Source: CAZSDP01 sp964605665 | Lineage (GTDB): Bacteria; Planctomycetota; UBA8108; UBA1146 | Direction: 5' to 3' | DNA: 64,000 nt | Assembly (NCBI GenBank): GCA_964605665.1 | Contig: CAZSDP010000003.1 | Span: forward strand, 124,001-188,000 | In this document: one piece after another, positions 9,308 through 18,754 of the stretch | How positions within the stretch are numbered: the first letter of the stretch is position 1 | Layout: every line of letters begins with the position of its first letter | Notes under the pieces: generated by a model | The model's input: only the letters and a program-made list of their open reading frames with translations | Told to the model about the DNA's origin: nothing | Database searches by the model: none | Program-made: the position numbers and the translations under genes

Positions 9308-11260
9308 TTACGGGCAAGGTGGGTAGAAGAAGCACTCGAGAGGACCGGTCGGAGGGTCATCGGGACCACAATCGGGGAACGGAGTCGGAGGGACTGGGCC
9401 ACTGACGAAGAGGTACGAGAGAGTGTAAACTCCGTCCGCCACGTCGAGCATTTCATCGTCGTTTGAGTCGCAGGCATCTTCGCAATCGACTGGAGCTGCT
9501 CCTGAAAACAAGTAATTGAATAGGTGAAGCACGTCTCCGACATCGATGGGACCGTCGGTGTTACAGTCAGCTCTGATAAAATCGGACGTCAAGCCAAAGC
9601 CTTTGAGGGCTCCGCTCATCGCCATCATCTTCCCTTGTCGATCGCCGCAGTACCCTCCGAACTCATAAGAGCTCGATTGGACCTTTCCTGATCCGCCACT
9701 CCCGCCACCAAAGGGAATCGGGGGCACATAGTAAATCGAGACCGAGTATCCCGCCGTCGCCTGCATCACCGCTCCCGCATTTGCTCCGGAGAGGTCGGTG
9801 GGAAACTGTGGGTCGCCGGTCGGCAACAATTGATCGGTGAAGTCATTTCCCGGCTGATCTTGCTCATAGATGCCATCGAAGCCGGTGAGATCGAGATCAT
9901 CGTGCTGGAGGCCGATGAACGCGACAAGGGAATCGTCGCCGTCGTCGATCACGTTACCATCCGCTTGCGTCCCCAAGACTCCGTCGTAATCACGGAAGGG
10001 GGTGACAGGGTCGAATCCCCAGTGATCTGCTCCCTCGAGATAGATCGAAACGCCGCTGAGGTGGAGATCCACCAAGGTCTGCCCCTCATCAAAGGTGAGC
10101 TGATGGTTATTGGGGAACGTGCCTAATGACACCCAAGCGATGTCACCCTGCACCATTTCGCTCCGACAGTCGAAGCCGAGAAGAGTCCCGCCGTTCACAG
10201 GAGCTCGTCCAATCAGCCCAAGGGTGTCGGAAATCACCGCTGCGCTGTCGATCTGTCCTCCTGGTGGCTCAAGCCGAATCACCGCGTTGGTCGTGATCGT
10301 GGGGAAGGGGAACACTTCGACATCACATTGCGCATCGACCAAGACACCGCTGGAGCAAACCCCAACCACTCGCACTTCGTAGGCACCGCTCGCCGGAACG
10401 TTGGCTGAGTGACTCGTCGCACCGCCCGGTAGCGTGTCTGAGACAAGTGGAGGTCCAGCGGTTCCCAGCTCTCGCACTTCAAAAAGAATCTCGGAGTAGA
10501 TCGATCCATTCGACCAGGTCGCATCGATCGCAAAATCCGCACAAGACCCCTGGCAGATCAAGTCGAACGGAGGAGAACAACTGCCCGGCGGAGAGGCAAT
10601 CTGAATCGGAATCCAGTTGTTCGGGTCGTTCCCCGGAAAGACGTTCGCACAGGCTGGGGGCAGATTCGACTCTTCGATCGAGAGCGCCAGGCTCGCAAGA
10701 CTCCCGAAGACCCAACTGGGGTCAAAGGCATCGTCTGTCGTGTCGAGAGGGCGAGCAATCTCGATCATGTAGTCACCGATACCTCCGGTCGGCGCCGCGG
10801 TGAAGGTGACGCCGGCGAGGAGATCATTGGTCCCCCCCGCTTGAATATCAGATGCGAACTGGAGCGGGCCTCCACCGGGATGATGGGCGTCATCGACGAT
10901 GTTGTTGTCGTGCTCCGCGATCCAGGTGTCGTCCCCCACCGCTCTAGGACCAACCCCATCGTTATTGACGTGAACGATGAATCGATCGGAGAAGCCGGCT
11001 GCTGGAAAATCCTCGTCACGGATCAGCAGAGCGACGTAGAGATTGGTGCTGTCGTTCATCAGATACATCGTGACCAGGTGATCTTCCTGACAATACGCGA
11101 CAGTGAAGTCGACAGTGGCCGCGGGCGCCCACTCCGCCGCACCGATCACTCCGTCCAACGTGGGAGCGACGGGCGTGTAGGCAGAAAGCCCCCCTTGAGC
11201 AGAGGCTGTCTGACAAAGTGCAAGACACACGAGTAGTGCGAAACATCGGATGAGGAACAC
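9308..11260 (-). CDS. Secreted CBM9/DOMON-like protein with C-terminal dockerin-like module
   Basis: A protein of 650 aa. The chosen start is the GTG at 11260, with GAAGGAG 7 nt upstream and directly followed by a signal peptide (to TASAQG); an in-frame TTG lies ten codons upstream. Residues about 25-200 match the carbohydrate-binding module 9/DOMON pattern seen in sugar-binding exported proteins (PTLDGVIGAAEW, LYVALLIRDEDF, DRFIVHVNNDG). An FN3-like stretch follows (about 225-310), then an unassigned region with a Gly/Ser linker. The last ~75 residues are the dockerin-like pair (RADCNTDG, DSNDDEMLD) ending PPCP. It is probably a surface glycan-binding protein. The ligand is unknown. Confidence 0.85.
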   Translation of the reverse strand: MFLIRCFALLVCLALCQTASAQGGLSAYTPVAPTLDGVIGAAEWAPAATVDFTVAYCQEDHLVTMYLMNDSTNLYVALLIRDEDFPAAGFSDRFIVHVNNDGVGPRAVGDDTWIAEHDNNIVDDAHHPGGGPLQFASDIQAGGTNDLLAGVTFTAAPTGGIGDYMIEIARPLDTTDDAFDPSWVFGSLASLALSIEESNLPPACANVFPGNDPNNWIPIQIASPPGSCSPPFDLICQGSCADFAIDATWSNGSIYSEILFEVRELGTAGPPLVSDTLPGGATSHSANVPASGAYEVRVVGVCSSGVLVDAQCDVEVFPFPTITTNAVIRLEPPGGQIDSAAVISDTLGLIGRAPVNGGTLLGFDCRSEMVQGDIAWVSLGTFPNNHQLTFDEGQTLVDLHLSGVSIYLEGADHWGFDPVTPFRDYDGVLGTQADGNVIDDGDDSLVAFIGLQHDDLDLTGFDGIYEQDQPGNDFTDQLLPTGDPQFPTDLSGANAGAVMQATAGYSVSIYYVPPIPFGGGSGGSGKVQSSSYEFGGYCGDRQGKMMAMSGALKGFGLTSDFIRADCNTDGPIDVGDVLHLFNYLFSGAAPVDCEDACDSNDDEMLDVADGVYTLSYLFVSGPVPPTPFPDCGPDDPPTGPLECFFYPPCP

Positions 11261-11558
11261 CGCGTCGCTCCTTCCCGCTAGGCGGGCCAAGATATTGAAG
11301 GACGATCAGAAGGGGCGGCTGCGCACCTGCGATAAGGCGCAGGATCTCTAGCAACAGCCCCCAGGAGTCGATCGGGCTCCAGTGTACCAATTCTTTGCCA
11401 CAGAAGCTCTCTCCCCTTCAGCACAGCCCTCCGTTAAGCTAAGGGCGGCTTTCGTACCCCAGATTCAGAGGCTAGACGCGCCCCTTCTGTGGGATCGAGC
11501 CAGCGGTGGCGAAGCAGATAAACCGACAAAAAAGCCCTGGTCATCCTGGAAGGCCCGC

Positions 11559-14500
11559 ATGGTCAAGAAGGATCCCGATCACACGCTGTCGCTCGCTGAG
11601 AAAGAGTGGAGACAATTCCTGACCGAAGTTCGTTCGGGAGCCTCGGTCGATCTGAGGGAATTCTGTAAGAGCCGTCCCGCGCTCAGCGCGTCACTCTTCG
11701 GTGAAGATGGGCCACCCCCCTCATTTCTCGACCAGCTCCTCGATCAACTCGAGGAAGCGGACCACTCCTCTCTCAGCCAAAGTGCGAAGTTCGTCGAAGA
11801 GCTCACTCCTCAAGGGACTCGCTATGAGATCATCTCCGAGCTCGCCCGTGGCGGGATGGGAGCGATTCTCCGCGCATTCGATCCCCAACTGAGACGCCAA
11901 TTGGCGATGAAGGTGATTCTCGACGAGGGAGATGGATCGCGAGCGAAACGGCTCCTCCCTCGCTTTCTTCAAGAGGCGCAGGTCACCGGACAGCTCGAGC
12001 ACCCGGGAATCGTCCCGGTTCACGAACTCGGCATCGACGAGAACAACCGCGTTTACTTCACGATGCAGTTGGTCGAGGGTCTCGACCTCGAGGAGGTGAT
12101 CGCTCAACTCCATAGCAAGAAAGCGGATTGGAGCCTGCCGCGGGTTCTCGAATCGCTCTCCCGCGCGAGTGAAGCGATCGCATTCGCACACTCTCGCGGA
12201 ATCATCCACCGAGACCTCAAGCCTGCCAACATCATGGTCGGTGCTTTCGGCGAGTGTTATGTGATGGACTGGGGTTTGGCGAAGGTCACCGGCGAGGTCG
12301 AGACGACGGAGGAAGATGCGCCAGATCTGGAGCCGATGCATACCCAGATGGGAACCGTGGTCGGCACCCCCGCCTACATGTCCCCCGAACAAGCGAGTGG
12401 TCAAACGGAAGAGATCGACGCACGCACCGACGTCTACGCGATGGGGGCGATCCTCTATCATGTTCTGACCGGCAAGGCTCCCTATGCCGATCGTCCCAGT
12501 TCCGCTCAAGAACTGATTTCTCGTGTCCTCTCGGAAGACCCGCAAGAGATTGAGCGGGTCGATCCGACTTGCTCTGTCGAGCTCGCCTCGATCGCCCGCA
12601 AAGCGATGTCGCGCAACCCAGAAGAGCGCTACCCCTCGATGGTAGAGATGGCCGCCGATCTGCGCGCGTATCTCGAAAATCGCGTCGTTCGAGCCCACCG
12701 CACCGGAGCGGTCGCGGAGTTAAGAGCCTGGGTGCGAAGAAACCGGGGGACCGCGGCGGCGATCACCCTCTCTTCCCTAATACTGATCGCCGGGCTCGTC
12801 CTCTGGAGAACCGACTCCGAATTGAAGTATCGAGAGATTCTCCGGTTGACCGATGCCCGTGTCTTGGAAACGGCGATCGAGGCCGAAAAGGAGCTCGGCG
12901 TCCCGCGTCCGTCCGCAGCCTCAAAGTATGCATCGTGGCTTCAGGATCCGATCGCAGGCCTCCGAGAGAGGCTTCCTCAGCATCGAAGAGAGCTTCTCGA
13001 ACAGCGCGCAAATGCTCTCACCTATTCCGATGCCGACGCTGAGCGAGACAGGTCCACTCATCCCCTGCAGGACGAACTCAAGACCAAGATCGTCGAAAAG
13101 GCTCGACGCACCGCTCAAATCAAAGAGGTGAGAGAGGCGGTCCCAGAGGGGAGCAGTTGGGAATCGGCTCTCCTTGCCCGGTCGCAATCCCTAGACCTGG
13201 AAATCGCGGAACTGCAGCGCCGATTGGAGGAGAGACGCACTTGGCGCTTTTCGGAGGTCAAAGACCGTTGGCGACATGATCGCCTGACAGAGTTAGTGGG
13301 TGGGCTCGAGCAGATTTTCGATCCGGATGGTCTGGTATCTGAGGTCGAGGCAAGACTAGAGTTTGCTCGCACCGTAGAAGCGGTAACCCTTACCGATCCA
13401 GAGCCTGCACGACTATGGGCTGAAGCGATCGAAGCGATCGCGCAGAGTGAGCACTACGGTGGCTTTCGACTTCCTCGGCAAACCGGTCTGATTCCGCTCG
13501 GCGAAAACCCGCAAGGTCTCTGGGAGTTCTGGGATGTCTTCACCGGAGAAAAGCCGAAGCCCGCAGAAACCGACTCACCCAATCGCTGGATCATCACTCC
13601 GGAGACCGGAGTTGTGTTCATACTGGTGCCCGGCGGAATCTCGACGATCGGTGCGACAGGAATCAGAATCGGCATCAACAAGTGGAAAGAAAATCAACAA
13701 GGCGGTCTCCTGGTCAATGGAGTGTCCGACTCTTCTCTCGCTCAACGAGCCGGATTGAGAGTCGACGACATCTTACTCTCTCTGAACGGTCGATCGATTC
13801 GGTTCGACTCACACCTACAAGCCGCTAAACCGAGCATCAAGCTGGGGGAGCTGACCGAGTTCGTCGTCTTACGCGGAGGGAACGAAGTCACGTTGACGGC
13901 GGAAGTCGGTCGAGGGGTCGGATCCCCTTCCGTCGATCCTTGGGCGGCAGGCGACGAAGCACCGCCTACTGAAGTGCCTTTGAGTCCCTTCTTTCTTTCG
14001 AAATACGAATTCACCATCGCCCAATGGAGGAGACTCTCCAAGCAAACTCCCAATGGATACCATGTCGGGTATCCCGTGCCGTACCAACCGGCGGTGAGCG
14101 CGATCCATCCTGTCGAGAGAATCAGCTGGTTGGACTGCGACGAGTGGCTTCCTCGTGTCGGATTTGTCCTTCCGACCGAGGCTCAATGGGAATATGCGGC
14201 GCGGGCGGGCACCCTCTCGATCTGGCCCACAGGGAATTCAGCTGCTTCACTCAGCGATTACGCGAACCTCTACGATCGAACTGCTCGCGGCGCAGGTGTA
14301 CTGAAACAACCACTCCCCCCCGCCCCATTTGATGATGGGTATGCCGCTCACGCTCCCGTTGGAACTTATCTCCCAAACGGCTGGGGCTTCCATGACATGG
14401 CGGGCAACGTTCAAGAGCGTTGCCAAGATTGGAAAAACGATTACGAGGATGTGACTTTTCGCGCGGGGGATGGGCTGCAATCCGCTAATCTAGAACGATA

Positions 14501-14636
14501 CCGAGTCCTCCGAGGAGGAAGCTGGAGAACACAGGTCCAGGGAGCGCGAGCTGCAAATCGAGGGTCGGAACTCCCCGACGAGGTCGACGCAACGGTCGGA
14601 GTACGTCCAGCACGTCGGATTGAAGGGATCGAATGA
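11559..14636 (+). CDS. Transmembrane Ser/Thr protein kinase with PDZ and sulfatase-modifying-factor-like (FGE) domains
   Basis: A protein of 1025 aa. The ATG at 11559 is preceded by GGAAGG at proper spacing; the frame stays open upstream without a better start. A Hanks-type kinase spans about 89-372: glycine loop ARGGMGAI, Lys118 in AMKVI, HRDLKPAN (D219), DWG in place of DFG (D237) and SPE. One membrane helix (about 399-415) follows, then a coiled-coil-rich region. A PDZ-like domain (about 700-790) comes next, and an FGE/SUMF1-like domain (about 807-1025: LPTEAQWEYAARAG, GNVQERCQDW, RVLRGGSW). In such fusions the FGE fold is usually taken to be a binding module rather than an oxidase. The gene overlaps the sigma factor gene by ATGA, so the pair probably forms a signalling unit. 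Confidence 0.92.
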   Translation: MVKKDPDHTLSLAEKEWRQFLTEVRSGASVDLREFCKSRPALSASLFGEDGPPPSFLDQLLDQLEEADHSSLSQSAKFVEELTPQGTRYEIISELARGGMGAILRAFDPQLRRQLAMKVILDEGDGSRAKRLLPRFLQEAQVTGQLEHPGIVPVHELGIDENNRVYFTMQLVEGLDLEEVIAQLHSKKADWSLPRVLESLSRASEAIAFAHSRGIIHRDLKPANIMVGAFGECYVMDWGLAKVTGEVETTEEDAPDLEPMHTQMGTVVGTPAYMSPEQASGQTEEIDARTDVYAMGAILYHVLTGKAPYADRPSSAQELISRVLSEDPQEIERVDPTCSVELASIARKAMSRNPEERYPSMVEMAADLRAYLENRVVRAHRTGAVAELRAWVRRNRGTAAAITLSSLILIAGLVLWRTDSELKYREILRLTDARVLETAIEAEKELGVPRPSAASKYASWLQDPIAGLRERLPQHRRELLEQRANALTYSDADAERDRSTHPLQDELKTKIVEKARRTAQIKEVREAVPEGSSWESALLARSQSLDLEIAELQRRLEERRTWRFSEVKDRWRHDRLTELVGGLEQIFDPDGLVSEVEARLEFARTVEAVTLTDPEPARLWAEAIEAIAQSEHYGGFRLPRQTGLIPLGENPQGLWEFWDVFTGEKPKPAETDSPNRWIITPETGVVFILVPGGISTIGATGIRIGINKWKENQQGGLLVNGVSDSSLAQRAGLRVDDILLSLNGRSIRFDSHLQAAKPSIKLGELTEFVVLRGGNEVTLTAEVGRGVGSPSVDPWAAGDEAPPTEVPLSPFFLSKYEFTIAQWRRLSKQTPNGYHVGYPVPYQPAVSAIHPVERISWLDCDEWLPRVGFVLPTEAQWEYAARAGTLSIWPTGNSAASLSDYANLYDRTARGAGVLKQPLPPAPFDDGYAAHAPVGTYLPNGWGFHDMAGNVQERCQDWKNDYEDVTFRAGDGLQSANLERYRVLRGGSWRTQVQGARAANRGSELPDEVDATVGVRPARRIEGIE

Positions 14637-15277
14637 CGGATCCAAAGGATGACGATCTGCTCAAGGCACCGATCGACCAAGGCTCGGTGGAGCTCCTTCG
14701 CAAATTCACTGAAGGAGAGGAAGCCGCTCTCGAACGCCTCATCGAAAAGGAGGGTCAGCGACTCCTTCCCTACATCGAAAGGAAGCTCCCCGCCTTCTTG
14801 CGTAGACGAGTGGGAGCCAGCGACATTCTCCAAAACACCGTCGTCGATCTCCTCGGAGTCCGAGAGAGATTCGAAGACCGGGGGATTCCCGCCTTCCGTA
14901 AAATGCTCCGAGTGATGGCAGATCTTTCGATTGCGAGAGCAATCGAGCGAGAGCGCGCCCAAAAGCGCGACGTCGGGCGCGATCGAGGACCAGGCACTCT
15001 GGCAGGGGGAACGGGAAGCCAAGATGGTCTTCAAAGGCTACCGGGGGATGGCGCCACCCCTTCCCGCGAAATCAGAAAACAGGAGTCTCATGAGGCGCTC
15101 GCCCGGGCCTTCGCTGAATTGACGACTGAAGAGCAAGAGATCCTCACCTTGATCGACTATCGCGACCAATCTTACGCCCAGGTCTCCCAAAAGCTCGGAA
15201 TCACGGAAGCGGCCGCTCGCAAGCGTCACAGTCGTGCAGTCGCACGACTCAGAGAGATATTGTCTCCCCCGAAGTAA
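14633..15277 (+). CDS. ECF-type RNA polymerase sigma factor
   Basis: A protein of 214 aa. Its ATG overlaps the kinase stop codon (ATGA). Region 2-like helices lie at about 20-110 (RRRVGASDILQNTVVDLL). Region 4, with its helix-turn-helix, lies at about 155-210 (YAQVSQKLGITEAAARKRH). A variable Gly-rich linker joins them. There is no sigma 1.1 or region 3, as in ECF sigmas. Planctomycetes have many ECF sigmas linked to Ser/Thr kinases, and phosphorylation by the upstream kinase is a plausible mode of control. No anti-sigma gene is adjacent. Confidence 0.9.
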   Translation: MTDPKDDDLLKAPIDQGSVELLRKFTEGEEAALERLIEKEGQRLLPYIERKLPAFLRRRVGASDILQNTVVDLLGVRERFEDRGIPAFRKMLRVMADLSIARAIERERAQKRDVGRDRGPGTLAGGTGSQDGLQRLPGDGATPSREIRKQESHEALARAFAELTTEEQEILTLIDYRDQSYAQVSQKLGITEAAARKRHSRAVARLREILSPPK

Positions 15278-15570
15278 GGGGGAGCGTTCGGTGGCCAACC
15301 ACCGAGAAAACGCAGCCACAAACTATTCCTTAAATAGAACTTACGGACTCACGCTGGCCTCCGCGAGCCCCTCGTCGCCCTCGATAGTCCGCTAGATTTG
15401 ACTCTACGAGAGCGAAAAAAATGGGCGTCCCCCACCAATTGCTCTCAAGTTGAACTTTTAAAATGCCGATTCCATCCCCGTTCACCAGGATAGTAGTTAC
15501 AGAAGTTGGAAGGTCCATCTTCGGAATCTCGTCTGTCCTGGCGTATCAAATCGGGAAGGACAGGCCTGCC

Positions 15571-16104
15571 ATGACGCAAGGCAATAACTGGTACTCACCC
15601 GCACGGGTGATCTTCGGAATCGCGGCTTTCGTCGCGTGTGTCGCTTTCTTTGCCAACACCAGCGGCGTTGAGTTGATGAACACCAGCACCATGCTGTTCG
15701 TCGTCTTCGGCGCGCTCACCTGCTGTCTCGTAGCATGCAGCACAAGTGTGTGGCGCAATGGCATCGGCTGTTTCATTGGAAACAACGATTGCAACACCGT
15801 CGAAGCAAGCGCCTTCTGGAACTGCTTCGGTAACTACGCCTGGATGACCTCGATCTTGGCCGCGTGCATGACCGCGCTTCCGATCGTCAACGGCTCCACC
15901 AGCACCAGCACGCTCGCGCCGATGTTCTATACGATCGCTAGCTGCCTCTGCTACGGAGTCATCTTCCGAGCGATCTGCACCTCGATCGCTTGTGCGGTCA
16001 ATAACTGCAACGTCGTGAACAATGTCACCACGACCAATGGCAGCACGACCAGCACGTCGAACAGCTATAGCAGCGCGAATGTCCATGAGAGCGTGAACGT
16101 CTAG
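15571..16104 (+). CDS. Unrecognised four-helix membrane protein, paralogue A
   Basis: A protein of 177 aa that I do not recognise. The ATG is chosen because the context GGGAAGGACAxxCCTGCCATG is shared with paralogue B and similarity begins there. Predicted membrane segments are about 13-29, 40-58, 88-106 and 115-142. The second to fourth are rich in Cys, with motifs FWNCFGNYAWMTSILAAC and CYGVIFRAIC. The C-terminal ~31 residues are Asn/Ser/Thr-rich (NVVNN to VHESVNV). They are more conserved between the paralogues than the rest. It has its own terminator. A stress or envelope role is possible, but no function can be assigned. Confidence 0.75.
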   Translation: MTQGNNWYSPARVIFGIAAFVACVAFFANTSGVELMNTSTMLFVVFGALTCCLVACSTSVWRNGIGCFIGNNDCNTVEASAFWNCFGNYAWMTSILAACMTALPIVNGSTSTSTLAPMFYTIASCLCYGVIFRAICTSIACAVNNCNVVNNVTTTNGSTTSTSNSYSSANVHESVNV

Positions 16105-16133
16105 TTCCTCTCTTTGGACAACTCGTTTGCACA

Positions 16134-16171
16134 GAGTGGCGCGCGGAAAATCCGCGAGCCGCTCTTTTTTT
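16134..16171 (+). terminator. Terminator of paralogue A
   Basis: GAGTGGCGCGCGGA-AAA-TCCGCGAGCCGCTC forms a 14-position stem (one mismatch, one GU) followed by seven T. The 60 nt from the stop codon to the stem end are identical to those after paralogue B. Confidence 0.9.
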
Positions 16172-16234
16172 CTTGTAGATAGTCTCCACGCCAAATTGAG
16201 GACAAACAATAATTTCGGGAAGGACAATCCTGCC

Positions 16235-16765
16235 ATGACGCAAGGCAACAACTGGTACTCACCAGCACGGGTGATCTTTGGAATGGCGGCGTTCGTCGCG
16301 TGCATCGCTTTCTTTGCCAACTCCGGTGGCATTGTGATGAGCACGGGCCCTCTGTTCTTCGTCGTCTTGGGCGCACTCATCTGCTGCATCGTGGCATGCA
16401 GCACTAATGTGTGGCGAAATGGCATCGGTTCTTTCGTTGGAAACAGCAACTGCAACAGTGTTGAAGCCAGTTCATTCTGGAACTGCTTCGGCAACTATGC
16501 ATGGATGACCTCAATTCTGGCTGCGTGCATCATCACGCTTTCGACTCTGAGCAGCTGGCAGGGCACCAGCTCGCTCGCGGCGATGTTCTACGAATTCGCA
16601 AGCTGCATTTGCTACGGAGTGATCTTCCGAGCGATCTGCAGTTCGATCGCTTCGGCGGTCAACAACTGCAATGTGGTGAACAATGTCTCCACCACCAATG
16701 GCAGCACGACCAGCACGTCGAACAGCTATAGCAGTACAAATGTCCACGAGAGCGTGAACGTCTAG
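16235..16765 (+). CDS. Unrecognised four-helix membrane protein, paralogue B
   Basis: A protein of 176 aa, a tandem paralogue of the preceding gene. It starts with the same MTQGNNWYSPARVIFG N-terminus and has the same four hydrophobic segments and Asn/Ser/Thr-rich tail. The tail differs from paralogue A at only two positions, while the loop after segment 3 (LSSWQGTSS against VNGSTSTST) has diverged. Each copy has its own ribosome binding site and terminator, so they are separate transcription units or a read-through pair. No family recognised. Confidence 0.75.
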   Translation: MTQGNNWYSPARVIFGMAAFVACIAFFANSGGIVMSTGPLFFVVLGALICCIVACSTNVWRNGIGSFVGNSNCNSVEASSFWNCFGNYAWMTSILAACIITLSTLSSWQGTSSLAAMFYEFASCICYGVIFRAICSSIASAVNNCNVVNNVSTTNGSTTSTSNSYSSTNVHESVNV

Positions 16766-16794
16766 TTCCTCTCTTTGGACAACTCGTTTGCACA

Positions 16795-16837
16795 GAGTGG
16801 CGCGCGGAAAATCCGCGAGCCGCTCTTTTTTTTTTTT
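16795..16837 (+). terminator. Terminator of paralogue B
   Basis: The same stem-loop as after paralogue A, followed by twelve T. Confidence 0.92.
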
Positions 16838-16862
16838 GAACTCGATCAGCCCCAATAAGAAA

Positions 16863-16907
16863 CAAGACACGTTCACTGCGATGACTTCTCGCAGCAAACG
16901 TGTCTTG
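16863..16907. other. Perfect two-part hairpin flanked by direct repeats
   Basis: CAAGACACGTT pairs with AACGTGTCTTG and, inside a symmetric CA/CA internal loop, CTGCGA pairs with TCGCAG around TGACTTC. Near-identical 12-nt sequences GAACTCGATC(A/T)G flank it at 16838-16849 and 16907-16918. No T-tract follows on the plus strand, so it is not a standard terminator. It could be an RNA element or a small mobile or recombination site. Confidence 0.6.
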
Positions 16908-17016
16908 AACTCGATCTGAGTGATCGATGCAATATCAGATTTAACTCAACATGTTCCGACCAACCTATATCCCGTAGCTGGCCGTTGGCGAGGAACTCCT
17001 CGCCGTCATTCTGATC

Positions 17017-18261
17017 CTAGAATTCGACACAATCGAAGATGTCTGTCTCCGTTGGGTCAGGCCCTAAATCGGGGAAGGGCGCAGGAGGAGCACTTCCGTC
17101 GGCAAACACATATGAGAAGAGGTAAACCGCGTCTGAGGTGTCGAGGAATCCATCGTCATTGGTGTCGCACGCGTCCAAACATCCTGGAGTCGGGCCATTC
17201 GCGAACAAATACTGCAGATGGTAGATCCCATCCGAGATGTCGACAAATGGATCACGATTGCAATTGCCTCGAATGAATTGGGTGAACTCGAGAATTTCGA
17301 CCGAACCATCGATCAAATTTGGAGTCTCTCCAAGAAATCCTTCGACGACTCGATTCGCGAGTGCTGGAGATCCAACCTCAGTGGCAAATTGAATCGGACT
17401 CGTTTGTGGCGCAGTGGCGGAAGGAGAGACGGTGTAGTGCATCACGATGATCTCGGCATCAGTTCCTGGTGGGATGGTCTGATCGATCGGAGGACTCAGA
17501 TCCACCAAAATCCCGACCCCAAATTCACCAGATACCAGACCAGTGGCCATGCTCACGAAGTCCGCCACTAACGAAGCTCCCTCACTGAATGAATCATAAG
17601 TCAGATCGGCCGGTGCATAGTTGCAGGCGATTTGAACTCCGGAAAGGGGAGCAGCATTGGTGAGAAGAATCGGAACCGCCACACTCTGCCCCACTGCAGC
17701 ATCCACGGTACCGATCCGCATCGTGGAACTACTCTCAACCAGGATCGTGCCGCCCGTCGTTACTGGAGCGATGCTCTGCGCCTCGACCACCACAACATTT
17801 GTGATGGGAGGACTTCCCAAAGTGGCACAGAAATCGACTGCGGAGCTGGTTCCAGCTGACGCGAGAGGAGTGTAAGAGAGATCGAGAAGGGCGTAATCAT
17901 TCCCCGCCGGCAGAGGTGCACAGGCACCGAGGCAAATCACCGAACCGTGGGTCACTCCATCATCGGTCACACTGTAGTGAGTGAATTCGGGGCCATCTCC
18001 GCCGTTGAGTGCCTGGCTGTCAGTACCGAGCGTTGCGGAGTTGATCTGTAACTCGGCGGAGTCGTGACAGATCCCCATCGACCACCCTTGAATGGGACTG
18101 ACCAGGCTTGCCAGGACGGTCAACGTGGTCGGGGAATTTTGTGGGCTAGAACCGCTCGTCAGTTCATAGGTGCTCTGAGCACTCGCGGAGTGCCCGATCA
18201 CCAAGACCGCCAAACAGGTTCCTAGCAACTGAAATCGACCCGGGTTCCTGACCCAGCTCAT
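17017..18261 (-). CDS. Secreted protein with cohesin-like domain and C-terminal dockerin-like module
   Basis: A protein of 414 aa. The ATG follows GGGAGG. The signal peptide ends HSASAQ. Residues about 30-170 form a beta-rich domain. Residues about 180-320 show the cohesin-type pattern (VGQSVAVPILLTNAAPLSGV, then a YDSFSEG-like strand and an alternating beta pattern to SPIQFATEVG). The end carries the tandem Ca-binding module (RGNCNRDPFVD, DTNDDGFLD). Unlike the other six proteins, the tail reads PDLGPDPTE and stops at CVEF, so two of the three usual tail cysteines are missing. Cohesin-dockerin pairing in cellulosomes is the known precedent. A surface assembly role here is inference. Confidence 0.8.
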   Translation of the reverse strand: MSWVRNPGRFQLLGTCLAVLVIGHSASAQSTYELTSGSSPQNSPTTLTVLASLVSPIQGWSMGICHDSAELQINSATLGTDSQALNGGDGPEFTHYSVTDDGVTHGSVICLGACAPLPAGNDYALLDLSYTPLASAGTSSAVDFCATLGSPPITNVVVVEAQSIAPVTTGGTILVESSSTMRIGTVDAAVGQSVAVPILLTNAAPLSGVQIACNYAPADLTYDSFSEGASLVADFVSMATGLVSGEFGVGILVDLSPPIDQTIPPGTDAEIIVMHYTVSPSATAPQTSPIQFATEVGSPALANRVVEGFLGETPNLIDGSVEILEFTQFIRGNCNRDPFVDISDGIYHLQYLFANGPTPGCLDACDTNDDGFLDTSDAVYLFSYVFADGSAPPAPFPDLGPDPTETDIFDCVEF

Positions 18262-18754
18262 ACCATACCTCCCCTACTTAAGGCTTATCCGTCATCGTGA
18301 CAGCAGCAATATAATGCTGCCTAACAAACGATGCGGACCCGGCCGTTTAATAACGAATCCATCCCTGCTCGACGATGTCTCGAGAACGGCAATAACTCCA
18401 CTCCCTGCGGGCATAATCGTAAATTATCCGCACTACTCCGGCACAGCCTGAAGAACGCGCGGCATAACTAGAATCTACACGTGAACAAACCGCTGTCTAC
18501 GGGGTAAATTCCAAAGGCAGAAGAGTCAGCCACTCGTAATCAACACAAAACGAGCACCGACGAACTAACATACGATGCGGGATAAATGGCTCTTACTTGA
18601 ACCTGAATCGCCAGTCTCGATCTTGGAGAAGCCCCCGATCGTGACTTTGCTCCGGTGAGAATGGGACACCTGACGGGTATTCGCAGAAAATTGACCGCTT
18701 CAAACGCAGCGAGAGAGCAGTTTTTCGCTGGAAATAGGGGTCTAAATCTCGTGG
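18262..18754. other. Intergenic region; no gene seen
   Basis: About 490 bp between two leftward genes with no supported gene, hairpin terminator or repeat. It is richer in A/T than its surroundings and presumably holds the promoter of the cohesin-like gene. Confidence 0.5.
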
